Below are positions 32,429 to 41,191 of a stretch of DNA of 57,807 nucleotides, one piece after another. The stretch is from positions 1-57,807 of IMG/VR virus record IMGVR_UViG_3300043466_004381. One strand, given 5' to 3'. The notes beneath the pieces are model-generated. The model saw only the letters and a program-made list of their open reading frames with translations. It was not told where the DNA came from and made no database searches. A program made the position numbers and the translations under genes. This DNA comes from a virus. The stretch's first letter is position 1. Each line of letters starts with the position of its first letter.

Positions 32429-33190
32429 ATGAGCGTAAACTGTGATACGGAAACTATCTTTTTAAGTGATGATCTTATCTTTTATACTCTTGAAGGCGAA
32501 GGTGAATATATTGGCCAACCATCTGTTTTTATGAGAATGTCTATGTGTAATCTTACATGCGTAGGATTTGCATCAGAGGATTCCCCTAATGGTTGTGACT
32601 CGTTTATCTCATGGTCAGTAAAGAATAAAAAGACTTTTAATGAAATCTTTGATCTCATGGAGACGGGTAATCACGTTACACATTTACGTGAAGGTGCTAT
32701 CTGGAAGCTCACAGGTGGTGAGCCTATGATTCAACAGAAACAATTGCTTAAGTTTGTTGAAGCATTTAGAGATCGGTACAATTTTACACCGCGAATTGAC
32801 TTTGAAACTAATGCTACGTTAATGCCAGATGAGCGTTGGGTTACAGAGTTTAATGCTACATTCACCACCTCACCTAAGCTTACAACGAACGGCGATCCGG
32901 AAGAAAAGACATATAAACCTGAGGTACTTAAGTGGCATAAAGATCATAACTCTGGTTTCAAGTTTGTAATTAGCAGATCTGAAGACATTGAAGAAATCTG
33001 GCGTAAGTATGTAAATGATAAGGCGGATATTAACGTACCGCTTAGTCGTGTATGGTTTATGCCATGCTGCGGATCACGCGAAGAACATATTGAGAAAGCT
33101 CTAGCTGTTGCTGAATATGCTAAAGCAATGCATGTTAATTTTAGTCCAAGACTTCACTTGCTTCTCTGGAACATGGCGCTTAAAGTCTAA
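32429..33190 (+). CDS. queE: 7-carboxy-7-deazaguanine synthase QueE (radical SAM)
   Basis: Radical SAM step of preQ0 synthesis. YTLEGEGEYIGQPSVFMRM, the Gly-rich WKLTGGEPMIQ and IDFETNATL are typical of QueE. The iron-sulphur loop reads CNLTC followed by twelve residues and CDS, i.e. C-x3-C-x12-C rather than the usual CxxxCxxC; the expected third Cys appears displaced by an insertion (VGFASEDSPNG). Length 253 aa. Its stop adjoins the HNH gene ATG, giving a queE-HNH-phosphoribosyltransferase run. Confidence 0.9.
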   Translation: MSVNCDTETIFLSDDLIFYTLEGEGEYIGQPSVFMRMSMCNLTCVGFASEDSPNGCDSFISWSVKNKKTFNEIFDLMETGNHVTHLREGAIWKLTGGEPMIQQKQLLKFVEAFRDRYNFTPRIDFETNATLMPDERWVTEFNATFTTSPKLTTNGDPEEKTYKPEVLKWHKDHNSGFKFVISRSEDIEEIWRKYVNDKADINVPLSRVWFMPCCGSREEHIEKALAVAEYAKAMHVNFSPRLHLLLWNMALKV

Positions 33191-33792
33191 TGAAAACATA
33201 CAAGACCTTAGTACTAAATAAGTATTATTTTCCTGTTGCTGTAGAAGGTGTTCAAAAAACATTCGGCAATATCTTTTCCGGTGCAGTAATACCTTTGGAT
33301 ATTACTTACGAAGAAGGAGATGATGCTAGCGTTAATTTAGAAAACATTGAATATTTTACAACAGTACCGCATGTAAGTGATTGGTTATCACTCCCTATAC
33401 GACCATATGATGATTATTTACATACAGCTCGCGGACCTGTGAGAGTGCCACAAGTGGTAATATGTACGAACTTTGATAGAGTTATTTTTAATCGCGTGCA
33501 GTTTCCTACCAAACATAACATTTATAAACGCGATAATTACACATGCGTCTACACAGGTAAAAAGCTCACAAAAGAGCAGTTAAGTGTTGATCATGTTGTA
33601 CCTAGAAGTAAAGGTGGTAAAGATACATGGGAGAATCTTGTTACATGTGATCGCTTACTTAACTCTAAAAAAAGTAATAAGTATTTAAGCGAAGTGGGAT
33701 TAAAGCTTAGATACAGACCATATAGACCTAATAATGGTCTTACGTTCGATATCTATAAAGATGAGTGGTCATCATTCTTAAAAAATTGCTAA
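33190..33792 (+). CDS. HNH endonuclease, 200 aa
   Basis: The C-terminal half carries an HNH domain: YKRDNYTCVYTGKKL, then LSVDHVVPRSKGGKDTWENL and VTCDRLLNSKKSNK with the His-Asn-His/Lys-type metal residues. The N-terminal 100 residues (LNKYYFPVAVEG; VPHVSDWLSLPIRPY) are typical of phage and bacterial RNA/DNA HNH proteins with YxPV starts. It overlaps queE by one base, so it is part of the operon rather than an independent insert. Confidence 0.85.
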   Translation: MKTYKTLVLNKYYFPVAVEGVQKTFGNIFSGAVIPLDITYEEGDDASVNLENIEYFTTVPHVSDWLSLPIRPYDDYLHTARGPVRVPQVVICTNFDRVIFNRVQFPTKHNIYKRDNYTCVYTGKKLTKEQLSVDHVVPRSKGGKDTWENLVTCDRLLNSKKSNKYLSEVGLKLRYRPYRPNNGLTFDIYKDEWSSFLKNC

Positions 33793-33796
33793 AAAT

Positions 33797-34231
33797 ATGG
33801 AGAAAAAAACTGTTAATTATGACTATGTTTCGTTTATTGTAGATCTTTTAGAACAACGTGTTAGAAAAGATTATGATTTTATTGTAGGAGTTGGAAGAGG
33901 AGGACTTATACCTGCAACAATGTTAGCATATAAACTTAAAAAGAAAGTAATCGCTTTCGGTATTAACACGTATGATGATACAATTCAGACAGACAAATAC
34001 GTTATATATCAACCTATAATAATTCCTACAAAGCCATCAAAAGTGCTAGTTGTAGATGATATATGTGATACCGGTAATACGTTTAATATAATACGAGACA
34101 TTTATTCAAAAGAGAAACATCTCTCGTTCGAGTTTGCATCTCTTTTTGTAAAGGATAGTAAATCGCATCTTGTTGATTATTATGGACTATCTGTCTCAGA
34201 TGGAATATGGCTTGATTTTCCTTGGGAATAA
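33797..34231 (+). CDS. Phosphoribosyltransferase (PRTase type I), 144 aa
   Basis: VLVVDDICDTGNTFNIIRDI (around 88-107) is the 13-residue PRPP-binding motif, and FIVGVGRGGLIPATMLA (29-45) the N-terminal loop. The length and order resemble xanthine/hypoxanthine-guanine PRTases. It transfers ribose-5-phosphate to a nucleobase. Lying between preQ0 genes and a kinase-like gene, it might act on guanine-like bases, but this is inference; general purine salvage is as likely. Confidence 0.83.
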   Translation: MEKKTVNYDYVSFIVDLLEQRVRKDYDFIVGVGRGGLIPATMLAYKLKKKVIAFGINTYDDTIQTDKYVIYQPIIIPTKPSKVLVVDDICDTGNTFNIIRDIYSKEKHLSFEFASLFVKDSKSHLVDYYGLSVSDGIWLDFPWE

Positions 34232-34234
34232 AAA

Positions 34235-34264
34235 TTGATTATTAACAACTTCAACCTATATAAT
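34235..34264 (+). promoter_or_regulatory. Early promoter candidate (TTGATT-18-TATAAT)
   Basis: -35 at 34235-34240 and -10 at 34259-34264; only 3 bases separate the -10 from the ATG at 34268, so either the start or the promoter call may need adjusting. Confidence 0.4.
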
Positions 34265-34267
34265 AAC

Positions 34268-34996
34268 ATGCGCATTGCTTTTTCAGGTACAGCCAACACT
34301 GGTAAGACGACACTAATTAAAAACTTTTTAGCTGTCTGGTCACAATATATAACGCCAGAAAAGACATATCGCGACGTTATAAAGGAAAAGAACCTTCCGC
34401 ATTCATCTCTAACTACCACAGAAACGCAATGGGAGATTCTCAATTTAATGATCGATCAACTACATTCTTATGACAAAAGTTCTAAGGTTGTCTTTGATAG
34501 ATGTCCATTAGATAACTTAGCTTATACAATGTGGGCATATGGCAAAGGCGTTGACGGTTTTGATAAAGAATATGTAGATAAATGCGTTGCACTGACAAAA
34601 GAATCAATGCGTCACATTGATATAATATTTTTACTTAACTACGACGAGACAATAAAAATTATTGATGGTGAATTACGTGATGTAAATCATGCGTTTATTA
34701 GAGAAATAGATAATATCTTTGCTGCTTTATACGAACAATATTATCAAAATCCTGAAGCAGATGTATTCTTTCCGAAACATGACTCACCGGGCATAATACC
34801 ACTCCCAACAAATCCACAACGTAGAATTGATATAATCTCTGAATATCTAACCCCTCAAGGTGATATTTACGGTAATGAGCATTCGCTTTTTAATCCTGAT
34901 AAATTAAACGAGCTTGAAGCTCTTGTAAGACAGCAAAAAGCAGCCCTAGATCAAGAAAATCGCGAAAAAGATCTCTATAAAAAGTTCGGACTTTAA
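34268..34996 (+). CDS. P-loop nucleoside/nucleotide kinase-like protein, 242 aa
   Basis: ATG 34268 is used in preference to a TTG at 34235 (which would be inside the promoter). Walker A GTANTGKTTL (6-15) opens the protein; VVFDRCPLDNLAYTMW is the kinase-type DR(C)PLD motif, as in AAA_28/NadR-like and thymidylate-kinase-like families. The C-terminal tail is helical and charged (LEALVRQQKAALDQENRE). The substrate is unknown. It is not a clamp-loader ATPase: no sensor or DExx box of that type is visible. Confidence 0.72.
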   Translation: MRIAFSGTANTGKTTLIKNFLAVWSQYITPEKTYRDVIKEKNLPHSSLTTTETQWEILNLMIDQLHSYDKSSKVVFDRCPLDNLAYTMWAYGKGVDGFDKEYVDKCVALTKESMRHIDIIFLLNYDETIKIIDGELRDVNHAFIREIDNIFAALYEQYYQNPEADVFFPKHDSPGIIPLPTNPQRRIDIISEYLTPQGDIYGNEHSLFNPDKLNELEALVRQQKAALDQENREKDLYKKFGL

Positions 34997-35610
34997 ATAG
35001 TAGTAATACGAACCCAGCCACGCGTAAATGGTTGCCCGGAGAGCGCTTCAGTACCAGATATCGGTATTACAGTAACAGAATTTGTTGTTGCATCACGAAC
35101 CCTGAGATTTATTGCAATATCGTCTTTGTAATAACCACTAGTACTTACACAGTAGTTATCATCGGCAAAATTCGTAATATATTGAAGCTGTATTGAACCA
35201 TCATTATTAATAGAGCGAGGTTCATTTGAAAAGGAATTCATATTATTGCTCTTTAAAACAATAAACTCTGTACCATTACTAGATATTGTTGCAAAGGTTG
35301 CATCAGTTACTGTAAGAGACGATACAGCTTGTATTTGTGCTTCAAGATATACTTTTTGTGTATCTTGTAAAGTACTCAAAGTATTAACATTTGTTATAAG
35401 ATCTGTACTTAACGTAAGCGTAGTTGTAGATAAATCTCTAATAAGTTGTATAAAGGTAGTATTTTCTGGTGTAATTAAAAAATTACGAAAATCCATAATA
35501 CTTGTACCTAGAGATGTTTCCACAATAAGGAAATCACCATTATTAATATCTGTAACAACGGGTAGATCTTTTATATTAACAGCAAGCCTGTTACCACATG
35601 CAGTAGCCAT
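34993..35610 (-). CDS. Virion surface/fibre-associated protein candidate, 205 aa
   Basis: MATACGNRLAVNIKDLPVVT resembles the N-terminal attachment segments of cyanophage-type fibre proteins. A helical Ser/Thr/Leu stretch (DLSTTTLTLSTDLITNVNTL) suggests a trimeric coiled coil, followed by a beta-rich head (LQYITNFADDNYCVSTSGYY; GWVRITTI at the end), as in short collar or tail fibre domains. It is driven by a late box on the minus strand, and lies immediately before the divergent glycan cassette. Confidence 0.65.
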   Translation of the reverse strand: MATACGNRLAVNIKDLPVVTDINNGDFLIVETSLGTSIMDFRNFLITPENTTFIQLIRDLSTTTLTLSTDLITNVNTLSTLQDTQKVYLEAQIQAVSSLTVTDATFATISSNGTEFIVLKSNNMNSFSNEPRSINNDGSIQLQYITNFADDNYCVSTSGYYKDDIAINLRVRDATTNSVTVIPISGTEALSGQPFTRGWVRITTI

Positions 35611-35615
35611 ATAGT

Positions 35616-35623
35616 TATTTATT
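35616..35623 (-). promoter_or_regulatory. Late promoter box AATAAATA
   Basis: Minus-strand box, 5 bases before the ATG at 35610. Confidence 0.75.
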
Positions 35624-35629
35624 AGCGAC

Positions 35630-35656
35630 TTGATTTTTTGGAATAAAAAATATAAT
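35630..35656 (+). promoter_or_regulatory. Early promoter of the glycan cassette (TTGATT-15-TATAAT)
   Basis: -35 at 35630-35635, perfect -10 at 35651-35656, 6 bases to ATG 35663. The gap also holds the divergent late box at 35616-35623. Confidence 0.6.
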
Positions 35657-35662
35657 TATTGT

Positions 35663-36520
35663 ATGAATATTGGTGTAGGTGTGGTTACTCGTAATAGACC
35701 TAAACATCTAAAGAATCTTCTATATTCTTTGGTACAATGCAAGTCAGATATAAATGAGTTAATTGTTGTAAACGATGGCGAACAGATTGACGATTTAAAG
35801 CATTTTAACACATCAAACCTAGATATTACGTGGGTGCAGAATCCTAAAAATATAGGGGTAGGTAAATCAAAGAACAAAGCTATGCAGCATCTTCTAGATA
35901 AAGGATGTGATTATATTTTTATTTTAGAAGACGATATTGAAATTACTAATAGCGATATTTTTAATAATTACATAAAAGCGAGTAAAATTACAGGTATACA
36001 GCATTTTAATTTTGGACCTGGTACACCCTTTAACAGAACACAAAATATTACACGATACGATCTACACAATAGACATCTATTAAGTAACATATCTAAACCT
36101 AACCCTAAAATAACAATACAATACTCATCTGATGTATCGATTGATTTATATGAGCATATTGCTGGGGTTTTTAGCTTCTTTACTAGAGAGATATTACTCG
36201 CAGTAGGGCTACACGATGATATATTCTTTAATGCGTGGGAGCACGTCGATCACACTTATCGGATAATTAAAGCAAACGGACATCCTGCTTTTTGGTGGTT
36301 TGCAGATATAACCGATAGCTCTACCATGATTACTATACCTAGCGATGCTATAGATACCAGCGTAACATCAAAAAATACAGATGAATGGTACGATACTGTT
36401 AACATCGGTCGTGAAGCATACAGGAAAAAGCACGGATTCTATCCAAATATGTGCCCGCTAGATACAAAACAAACAATCATCCAACAACTAAAGGAAATAA
36501 AAAATAAATGGAAGATCTAA
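35663..36520 (+). CDS. Family 2-type glycosyltransferase, 285 aa
   Basis: MNIGVGVVTRNRPKHLKNLL is the classical GT-A/GT2 opening; ELIVVNDGEQ supplies the first Asp and YIFILEDDIEITN the DxD-type metal motif near 96. FNAWEHVDHTYRIIKANG resembles the acceptor/catalytic-base ED region. I use ATG 35663, which directly follows the promoter, rather than the TTG at 35630. First gene of the cassette; overlaps the next by 13 bases. Confidence 0.82.
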   Translation: MNIGVGVVTRNRPKHLKNLLYSLVQCKSDINELIVVNDGEQIDDLKHFNTSNLDITWVQNPKNIGVGKSKNKAMQHLLDKGCDYIFILEDDIEITNSDIFNNYIKASKITGIQHFNFGPGTPFNRTQNITRYDLHNRHLLSNISKPNPKITIQYSSDVSIDLYEHIAGVFSFFTREILLAVGLHDDIFFNAWEHVDHTYRIIKANGHPAFWWFADITDSSTMITIPSDAIDTSVTSKNTDEWYDTVNIGREAYRKKHGFYPNMCPLDTKQTIIQQLKEIKNKWKI

Positions 36521-37923
36521 CATTAATTACATGCTCATACAATACACCTGACATAACACTTACAATGTTAAGATCGTGGATAGCTTCTCACGATATAACG
36601 CAACGAATAATCTTATGCGATAACTCTACAAACGATGAAACAAGTAATTTATTAAAGTTACATAACATACCGTTTATTGCATCTACTGGAGCAAGTCATG
36701 GTGAAGGTATTAATTACGCATTAAATCTATGCACAACAAAGTATGCTCTTCTTGTTGATACAGATGTTGTTTTTCTAAAAAATCATAGCGATATTTTTAA
36801 GCAATTTAAAGATATGGATCTCACCTTAATGGGTAAAATTGAAGGTGATAGAGGCGGTAAGTCTATACACAAACGCGTCAATCCTTGGCACTGTTTTATT
36901 AACGTTGAGGATATCAAAAAACATAATATTACCTTTTTTGATAGTGAAAGAATGAGAGAAAGCTTTTCTACAAATAAAATTTATGATATTGGATCAACGT
37001 TTTTAGAAGATATAAAAAAACACAATTTAAAAGTTGGTGATATAGATCTTCAAAATAAATTGTTTATTCACTTCGAAGGAATGAGCTGGTATAAAAATAA
37101 ATTTGACGATACCAAAGAAGATACAGGTATTGATTTTGGCGGCACCCACAACAACCCTGCATATTTACAAGCTTATAATTATAAGTATAACATCTACAAA
37201 AAATACGAACAGCAGTATAGAGATTATATAATAACTGACAAATTTATTTGTAAGGAGCCCAAACTACTAATAAAATTTCCAACAAGAAATAGAGTTAATA
37301 AATTTTTTGCAACACTTGACAAATATTATGAATTACTTTCGAATAAGCGCGAGGTTGAGTTTCTTATTACGTGTGATTTAGATGATGAAACTATGAACAA
37401 CTCTGTAGTAAGAGAGAGGTTAAAGCTGTATAAAAATCTTAATGTAGAATATAGTAATAATAAAAATAAAGTTGAAGCTATTAACTCTGGTATTAAAAAT
37501 CGAAATTTTGAAATTTTATTATTAGCTTCTGACGATATGATACCCATAATTAAAGATTTCGATTCTAAAATTATTACTGATATGTGTAATAATTTTCCAG
37601 ACTTTGATGGCGTTCTTTGGTACAATGACGGGGTACAGCGTAATAGACTTAATACCCTTTGCATTTTAGGTAAAAAATATTACAATCGATTTGGTTATAT
37701 TTATAACCCTGAGTACAAGTCACTATGGTGTGATATGGAATTTACACAAGTTGGTAACATACTCGATAAACAAAAATACTTTGACGAAATTATTATTAAA
37801 CACGCACACCATACAACTTTAAATGAAGAAATGGACGAGTTATATTTAAAAAACGAAACCTATGAAACAGTAGATAAAGATACTTTTTTAAGAAGACAAA
37901 AAACTTATTTTAATTTAAAATGA
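36508..37923 (+). CDS. Two-domain glycosyltransferase, 471 aa
   Basis: The N-terminal half is a GT2-like domain: LTLITCSYNTPDITLTMLRS, then YALLVDTDVVFLKNHSD with a DTD metal motif near 90. The C-terminal half starts around 245 (LLIKFPTRNRVNKFF) and looks like a second GT-A-type domain with LLLASDDMIP as acidic motif, followed by LWYNDGVQRNRL. A two-domain enzyme could add two sugars or a repeat. It overlaps the following gene by 4 bases. Confidence 0.75.
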   Translation: MEDLTLITCSYNTPDITLTMLRSWIASHDITQRIILCDNSTNDETSNLLKLHNIPFIASTGASHGEGINYALNLCTTKYALLVDTDVVFLKNHSDIFKQFKDMDLTLMGKIEGDRGGKSIHKRVNPWHCFINVEDIKKHNITFFDSERMRESFSTNKIYDIGSTFLEDIKKHNLKVGDIDLQNKLFIHFEGMSWYKNKFDDTKEDTGIDFGGTHNNPAYLQAYNYKYNIYKKYEQQYRDYIITDKFICKEPKLLIKFPTRNRVNKFFATLDKYYELLSNKREVEFLITCDLDDETMNNSVVRERLKLYKNLNVEYSNNKNKVEAINSGIKNRNFEILLLASDDMIPIIKDFDSKIITDMCNNFPDFDGVLWYNDGVQRNRLNTLCILGKKYYNRFGYIYNPEYKSLWCDMEFTQVGNILDKQKYFDEIIIKHAHHTTLNEEMDELYLKNETYETVDKDTFLRRQKTYFNLK

Positions 37924-38612
37924 AAATAAAAGCATTTACATTATTTACTGATTCACATAAACGGTTCTTAACAGATTATTTTATCCCTACTTTTCCGTAT
38001 CGTGAAGAGATAGAACTTACAATATTACACCGCTCACAACACTGTAAAACAGCTAGCTTTGAAACTGAGGGATGGCGTGATACAATGCGCGATAAAGTAA
38101 ATTGTTTTATTGAAGGTATAGAAAAATGTACCGAAGAAGAGATCTTTATGTTTATAGATCCTGATATTCAATTCTTCGGAGACTTTTACGATGATATTAT
38201 TAATAGCATAAAAAATAAAGATGCTGTTTTTCAAAATGATGTTATCGGAGGAGTGAATACAGGGTTTTTCGCTGTTAAAAACAATAAAAAAGTCCGATCT
38301 TTCTTTAAGACTATTTTAGGTAATTTAGACTCGTTTAGTCAGGAGCAAGTATTAGCAAATCACTTACTTGCTAATAGTAGTCAGTTTCCTTCAATCGCTA
38401 TAGATTGGTCATTTTTACCTTCAAAATACTGGACATATGGTCATATAGCTGCACTACCCGGTAAAAAGTCAAACCCATACCGTGGCAGTTGGACGCCTGA
38501 AGCTGATGATTTTAATGTACCGTCTAATATCATCATACATCATGCTAACTGGACAGCAGGTATTGAAAATAAAATTAAATTACTTAATATTGTTAGAGAT
38601 AAACTTAAATGA
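37920..38612 (+). CDS. Nucleotide-diphospho-sugar transferase-like protein, 230 aa
   Basis: MKIKAFTLFTDSHKRFLTDY is followed by EEIFMFIDPDIQFFGDF, with a DPD acidic motif near 78-80, and GGVNTGFFAVKNNKKVRSFF, which match the PF03407-like GT-A fold (GT77-like). HHANWTAGIENKIKLL at the end supplies a His-containing metal segment. The substrate is not predictable. Confidence 0.72.
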   Translation: MKIKAFTLFTDSHKRFLTDYFIPTFPYREEIELTILHRSQHCKTASFETEGWRDTMRDKVNCFIEGIEKCTEEEIFMFIDPDIQFFGDFYDDIINSIKNKDAVFQNDVIGGVNTGFFAVKNNKKVRSFFKTILGNLDSFSQEQVLANHLLANSSQFPSIAIDWSFLPSKYWTYGHIAALPGKKSNPYRGSWTPEADDFNVPSNIIIHHANWTAGIENKIKLLNIVRDKLK

Positions 38613-39478
38613 TATTAAATTTTAAAAATCTTAGATTAGAGCCCGATTACGCTCCTTACCCGCCATATCACAAAGGAGACTATCTAGAAGAGTATTTTTA
38701 TAATTTTTATAAATCTCAAAAACAAGACTTTGATAAAATAGGCTATACACTTATACCTATTTTTTGGACAAATATATACTTAAGAAATATACCATCAAAT
38801 ATTATTCAAAGCTACATCGATCACCTTCCAAACAATACTAAGTATTTTACAGTAAGTCAGTTTGATGATGGTATTAAGGAAGATCTACCACCTAATACTA
38901 TTAATTTTGTCGCGGGAGGTAATATGGATGGAATACCTATACCTTTAATTTGCTCGCCTATACCGCAACAGTTATTAACAGAAACAGATAAAGATATTTT
39001 TTGCTCCTTTGTAGGTACTTATGTAAACAGTGAGCAATATAAGGTTCGGTTTGACCTATATAATAATTTTTCTGATAATAGTAATTACTATTTTTCTAAA
39101 CCACGTCACTGGGACCGAAGAATTGCAGAAGATAAGTTTCAAGAATTTATTAATATAACAAAACGTTCTATCTTTACACTTTGCCCACGCGGCTATGGGA
39201 AACAAAGCTTTAGATTATATGAAGCTATACAACTAAATAGTATACCGGTATTTGTATATGATGATGAATTTTTACCCTTTAAAGAAAAAATAAATTGGTC
39301 GTCCTTTTGTGTTCTTGTAAGCGTAAAAGATATTCCGAATCTTGACATAATTCTTAATAGTATTAGTACTGTTAAGCAACAAGAAATGCTCATTAAAGGT
39401 AAGGAGATTTACAACGAATACTTCACTATGGAAGGAATGTCAGTAGCTATACTTAATAGCTTAAAAGATTTCAAATAA
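38609..39478 (+). CDS. Exostosin-like glycosyltransferase (GT47-like), 289 aa
   Basis: The C-terminal half is clear: IFTLCPRGYGKQSFRLYEAI then SIPVFVYDDEFLPFKEKINW, the exostosin donor-binding signature (CPxG, R-x-E/P-V). The N-terminal half has DYAPYPPYHKGDYLEEYFY and contains the strand CSFVGTYVNSEQYKVRF. It is coupled to the preceding gene by a 4-base overlap. Confidence 0.82.
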   Translation: MILNFKNLRLEPDYAPYPPYHKGDYLEEYFYNFYKSQKQDFDKIGYTLIPIFWTNIYLRNIPSNIIQSYIDHLPNNTKYFTVSQFDDGIKEDLPPNTINFVAGGNMDGIPIPLICSPIPQQLLTETDKDIFCSFVGTYVNSEQYKVRFDLYNNFSDNSNYYFSKPRHWDRRIAEDKFQEFINITKRSIFTLCPRGYGKQSFRLYEAIQLNSIPVFVYDDEFLPFKEKINWSSFCVLVSVKDIPNLDIILNSISTVKQQEMLIKGKEIYNEYFTMEGMSVAILNSLKDFK

Positions 39479-39483
39479 TAATT

Positions 39484-40338
39484 ATGAATATTGTAAATTT
39501 TGTAGATAGTAGCTTTTTTTTAAATGAGCAATTTAAATCTAATGAGCCTTTTGCATGCGGTAAAATCGGCAATTGTGAATTAATGTGTATTTATAATTAC
39601 TATAGTTACAAGTCAAAATCTTTACCGGTAGTATGGTCACCTGTTGTGGAAAAAGAAATATATGAAAATGCAGGTGTTTTTCCTCAAGATGAGAAATCAA
39701 GAATAGAATTTATAGAAGAAATATCCAAAAGCTTACCGCATATAAATTCATTAGCTTCTTGGTCGTCCTTTAATAGAGATTTTGAGTATAATATTATAAA
39801 AAGCTATAATCCTAAAAGTGTACTAATTGATTTGCAAAGCTTAGAGCCTTTTTATTCTGGCTCTCCCTGGACAGAACATTTACATGGTAAACGCGTATTA
39901 GTTATTTCACCGTTTACAGAAACAATTAAAACACAATATAACAGGCGCAGTGAAATCTGGACCGATAAGCGTCTTCTTCCTGATTTTACATTATTAACTA
40001 TTAAACATCAACACTCTCCAGGTATAGACATACAGAGTAAATATTCTAGTTGGCTAGAAATGATATCCGATATTAAGGTTCAAATGGATAATATTAATTA
40101 CGATGTTCTATTAATAGGTGCAGGTGCATCATCTTTACCATTAATAGCACATGCAAAACAAAAAGGTAAGAAAGGTATACATCTCGGAGGACCTTTACAG
40201 CTTTTATTTGGTATAAAAGGTGAAAGATGGGATAAATCTAATATTGGTAAATTTTTCTATAATGATTCGTGGGTACACCCTTCTAATGAAGAGACTCCCG
40301 CTCTTTATAAAAATATCGAAGGTGGTTGTTATTGGTAA
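39484..40338 (+). CDS. GT-D-fold glycosyltransferase-like protein, 284 aa
   Basis: FACGKIGNCELMCIYNYYSY at the start and YDVLLIGAGASSLPLIAHAK plus GKKGIHLGGPLQLLFGIKGE near the end match the GT-D (DUF1792-type) fold, in which the C-terminal GAG/GG loop binds the nucleotide sugar. WTEHLHGKRVLVISPF is a typical middle strand. Such enzymes add hexoses to O-linked glycans of serine-rich proteins in Gram-positive bacteria; the acceptor here is unknown. Confidence 0.75.
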   Translation: MNIVNFVDSSFFLNEQFKSNEPFACGKIGNCELMCIYNYYSYKSKSLPVVWSPVVEKEIYENAGVFPQDEKSRIEFIEEISKSLPHINSLASWSSFNRDFEYNIIKSYNPKSVLIDLQSLEPFYSGSPWTEHLHGKRVLVISPFTETIKTQYNRRSEIWTDKRLLPDFTLLTIKHQHSPGIDIQSKYSSWLEMISDIKVQMDNINYDVLLIGAGASSLPLIAHAKQKGKKGIHLGGPLQLLFGIKGERWDKSNIGKFFYNDSWVHPSNEETPALYKNIEGGCYW

Positions 40339-40365
40339 TTAACAGTTGAGTTACTTATAACACAC

Positions 40366-40373
40366 TATAAATT
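40366..40373 (+). promoter_or_regulatory. Late-like box TATAAATT
   Basis: One base off consensus, 5 bases before ATG 40379, the commonest late spacing in this window. A TTGAGT at 40346 is too close for a host-type promoter. Confidence 0.45.
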
Positions 40374-40378
40374 ATATT

Positions 40379-41176
40379 ATGAGTGTTGTTGTAAACCATA
40401 TTTCTGGAGCTAGACACGGTAATCAGTTATGTCAATATGTTATTGGTAGGATTATATCTGAAAAATTAAAATTTAAGTTGTTCGGTATAGATCAGAATCA
40501 TAGAGAGTTTGCCTTAAATGGATTTGATTTAAATTATAATCAACCAGATTATGCCGCTTATAATACACCTATACAAAAAATCGGCACTAGCAGTACTTAC
40601 CACTATTCTGAAACGCTTGAATGGGCACACCCCGATTTTGATTTAGATGCTATCTGTAATGACACTACACCGAGAAAAATTTTACTCGAAGGCTTCTTTC
40701 AAAGAAAGAAGTATTTCTTACCTTTTAAGGAACAAATTAAAGAATGGTATAATTTTATTAATTATGACATACCTTCTAATCATGCCGCTATACATATACG
40801 GTTAGGTGATTTGAGAGAATCTAATCATCCAGATCTTCTCCCTATTGAGTATTATCAACAAGCATTAGATATGCTCGACTTTAATAAACTTACTATCTGT
40901 ACAGACACACCTACAGATAGTGAATATATTTTACCTCTTATTAAAAAATATAATGCCGAAATATTTACAGGGGATGAAAGAGAGACGATTTGTTTTCTTG
41001 CCTCTCATAATAATCTAGTACTAAGTGCTGGTTCATTTAGCTTCTGGGCGAGCTTATTTAGTAGCGGTAAAAATATTATAAATGCAATACCAACAAAGGG
41101 TAACAATCGAATCGATCCCTATAACGGTGTTGATTTACTGATTCAGAGTCCAAATCACAAGTATATAAAATTATAA
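40379..41176 (+). CDS. Alpha-1,2-fucosyltransferase-like protein (GT11), 265 aa
   Basis: GARHGNQLCQYVIGRIISEK at the N-terminus is the G-x-G-N-Q motif of GT11. HAAIHIRLGDLRESNH is the GDP-fucose-binding HxRxGD motif near 139, and LVLSAGSFSFWASLFS the third conserved block. No GDP-fucose synthesis genes are in the window, so the donor would come from the host or elsewhere in the genome. A separate late-like promoter may start a second transcription unit here. Confidence 0.82.
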   Translation: MSVVVNHISGARHGNQLCQYVIGRIISEKLKFKLFGIDQNHREFALNGFDLNYNQPDYAAYNTPIQKIGTSSTYHYSETLEWAHPDFDLDAICNDTTPRKILLEGFFQRKKYFLPFKEQIKEWYNFINYDIPSNHAAIHIRLGDLRESNHPDLLPIEYYQQALDMLDFNKLTICTDTPTDSEYILPLIKKYNAEIFTGDERETICFLASHNNLVLSAGSFSFWASLFSSGKNIINAIPTKGNNRIDPYNGVDLLIQSPNHKYIKL

Positions 41177-41191
41177 TGAAAAAGAACTTTT

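Noticed and set aside
34268-34996. gp44 clamp-loader ATPase
   Set aside because: Walker A is present, but the DRCPLD motif and C-terminal sequence fit a kinase-like protein and the AAA+ sensor motifs are missing.
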